From positions 124,001 through 188,000 of the forward strand of contig JALOON010000011.1 of assembly GCA_025454405.1 (NCBI GenBank): a stretch of 64,000 bases of DNA. The letters run 5' to 3'. A model generated the notes under the pieces. That model worked only from the letters and a program-made list of their open reading frames with translations. It ran no database searches and had not been told where the DNA came from. Of the stretch, positions 63,767 to 64,000 are shown in pieces. This stretch comes from Oscillatoriaceae cyanobacterium Prado104. Its GTDB lineage: Bacteria; Cyanobacteriota; Cyanobacteriia; Cyanobacteriales; Microcoleaceae. Within the stretch, counting starts at the first letter, position 1; each line of letters begins with the position of its first letter. A program made the translations under genes and the position numbers.

Positions 63767-64000
63767 ATGAAAATAACGCAGTCTTTTAAGTACAATTTGG
63801 CTTTGTATATTGTTGGCGGCTTAGTTGTGGCGATCGCCGCCTTAATCCTCAGACCCTTTGCCCTCGTAGGCGCTGGGGAACGGGGAATTATGATGCGCTT
63901 CGGCAAAGTGCAAAACACTATTCTCGATGAAGGCATTCACCCGATAATACCGATCGTCACCACAGTAAAAACCTTGAGCGTCCGGGTACAAAAAACCGAC
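63767..64000 (+). CDS. prohibitin/SPFH-domain membrane protein (partial)
   Basis: The first 78 codons are present and run off the right edge. The start is ATG 63767; ATG 63763 leads to an early stop in another frame. A membrane helix at about 11-32 is followed by GAGERGIMMRFGKVQNTILDE and GIHPIIPIVTTV, the start of an SPFH domain as in prohibitins and HflK/HflC. Such proteins form membrane-associated ring assemblies that modulate proteases. The promoter directly upstream suggests a new transcription unit. Confidence 0.9.
   Translation, partial: MKITQSFKYNLALYIVGGLVVAIAALILRPFALVGAGERGIMMRFGKVQNTILDEGIHPIIPIVTTVKTLSVRVQKTD

Overview
The window reads as the chromosome of a filamentous, non-heterocystous cyanobacterium of the Microcoleus/Oscillatoria/Phormidium type. 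The evidence is a photosystem I psaK gene, very frequent GCGATCGC/CGATCG (HIP1-type) octamers, heptamer-based short tandem repeats (STRR) between many genes, and typical cyanobacterial families (XisH/XisI, Uma2, SpoIIE/STAS regulators, AI-2E, MiaB, KGG). The genus is inference; no rRNA or tRNA was seen.

Region 1 (1-9728) is the most unusual part. It is a nearly co-directional cassette of redox enzymes: an unknown protein, a Rieske oxygenase, a ferritin-like diiron protein, an AurF-like diiron oxygenase, a plant-type [2Fe-2S] ferredoxin, a second Rieske oxygenase, a fatty-acid-hydroxylase-superfamily membrane enzyme, a left-handed beta-helix acyltransferase-like protein and a GH3-type acyl-adenylate/amide synthetase. 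It looks like the tailoring and ligation half of an undescribed small-molecule or lipid pathway. No backbone synthase is visible, and the left edge cuts through an upstream gene that belongs to the same run. A DUF3800 gene with an internal deletion interrupts the cassette on the opposite strand.

Region 2 (9729-25560) is mixed housekeeping and accessory DNA: a large CHASE4-PAS-GAF hybrid histidine kinase, a class I aminotransferase, thioredoxin, a lipoate ligase-like protein, a RibD/DHFR-like reductase, an ATP-grasp protein, an orphan Phd-type antitoxin, an overlapping xisH-xisI pair, a site-2 protease with CBS domains, psaK, trpF and acylphosphatase.

Region 3 (25560-33062) holds a CPBP protease-like membrane protein followed by a coiled-coil/HEAT protein with six 22-residue repeats, two tandem Uma2 paralogues, a BamA/Omp85 protein with an intergenic repeat captured in its reading frame, and an alpha/beta hydrolase.

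Region 4 (33186-46781) is a signalling island. It contains a PilJ-type sensor kinase, a STAS antagonist, an anti-sigma-type ATPase, a class III nucleotidyl cyclase, a 1814-residue Ser/Thr kinase-AAA-GAF-SpoIIE protein with a duplicated phosphatase tail beside it, an exported thiaminase-I homologue, and a membrane SpoIIE phosphatase. Together these have the parts of a phosphorylation partner-switching network, reminiscent of the icfG cluster of Synechocystis.

Region 5 (46782-64000) contains a ferredoxin/metallo-beta-lactamase fusion, an HtrA protease, an AI-2E family membrane protein, D-Ala-D-Ala ligase, MiaB, an orphan C5 DNA methyltransferase, an FHA-flavoprotein and a second FHA protein, a KGG stress protein, endonuclease V, and the start of a prohibitin-like gene behind a clear sigma70-type promoter.

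Repeats are pervasive. There are at least six heptamer-like STRR families, a GAAACCGGGTTTC palindrome family, a family built on GAGGACTTCAGTCC, a MITE with perfect inverted termini and a 4-bp duplication, and several local tandem duplications. Many genes end inside such repeats, which supply their last codons and stop.
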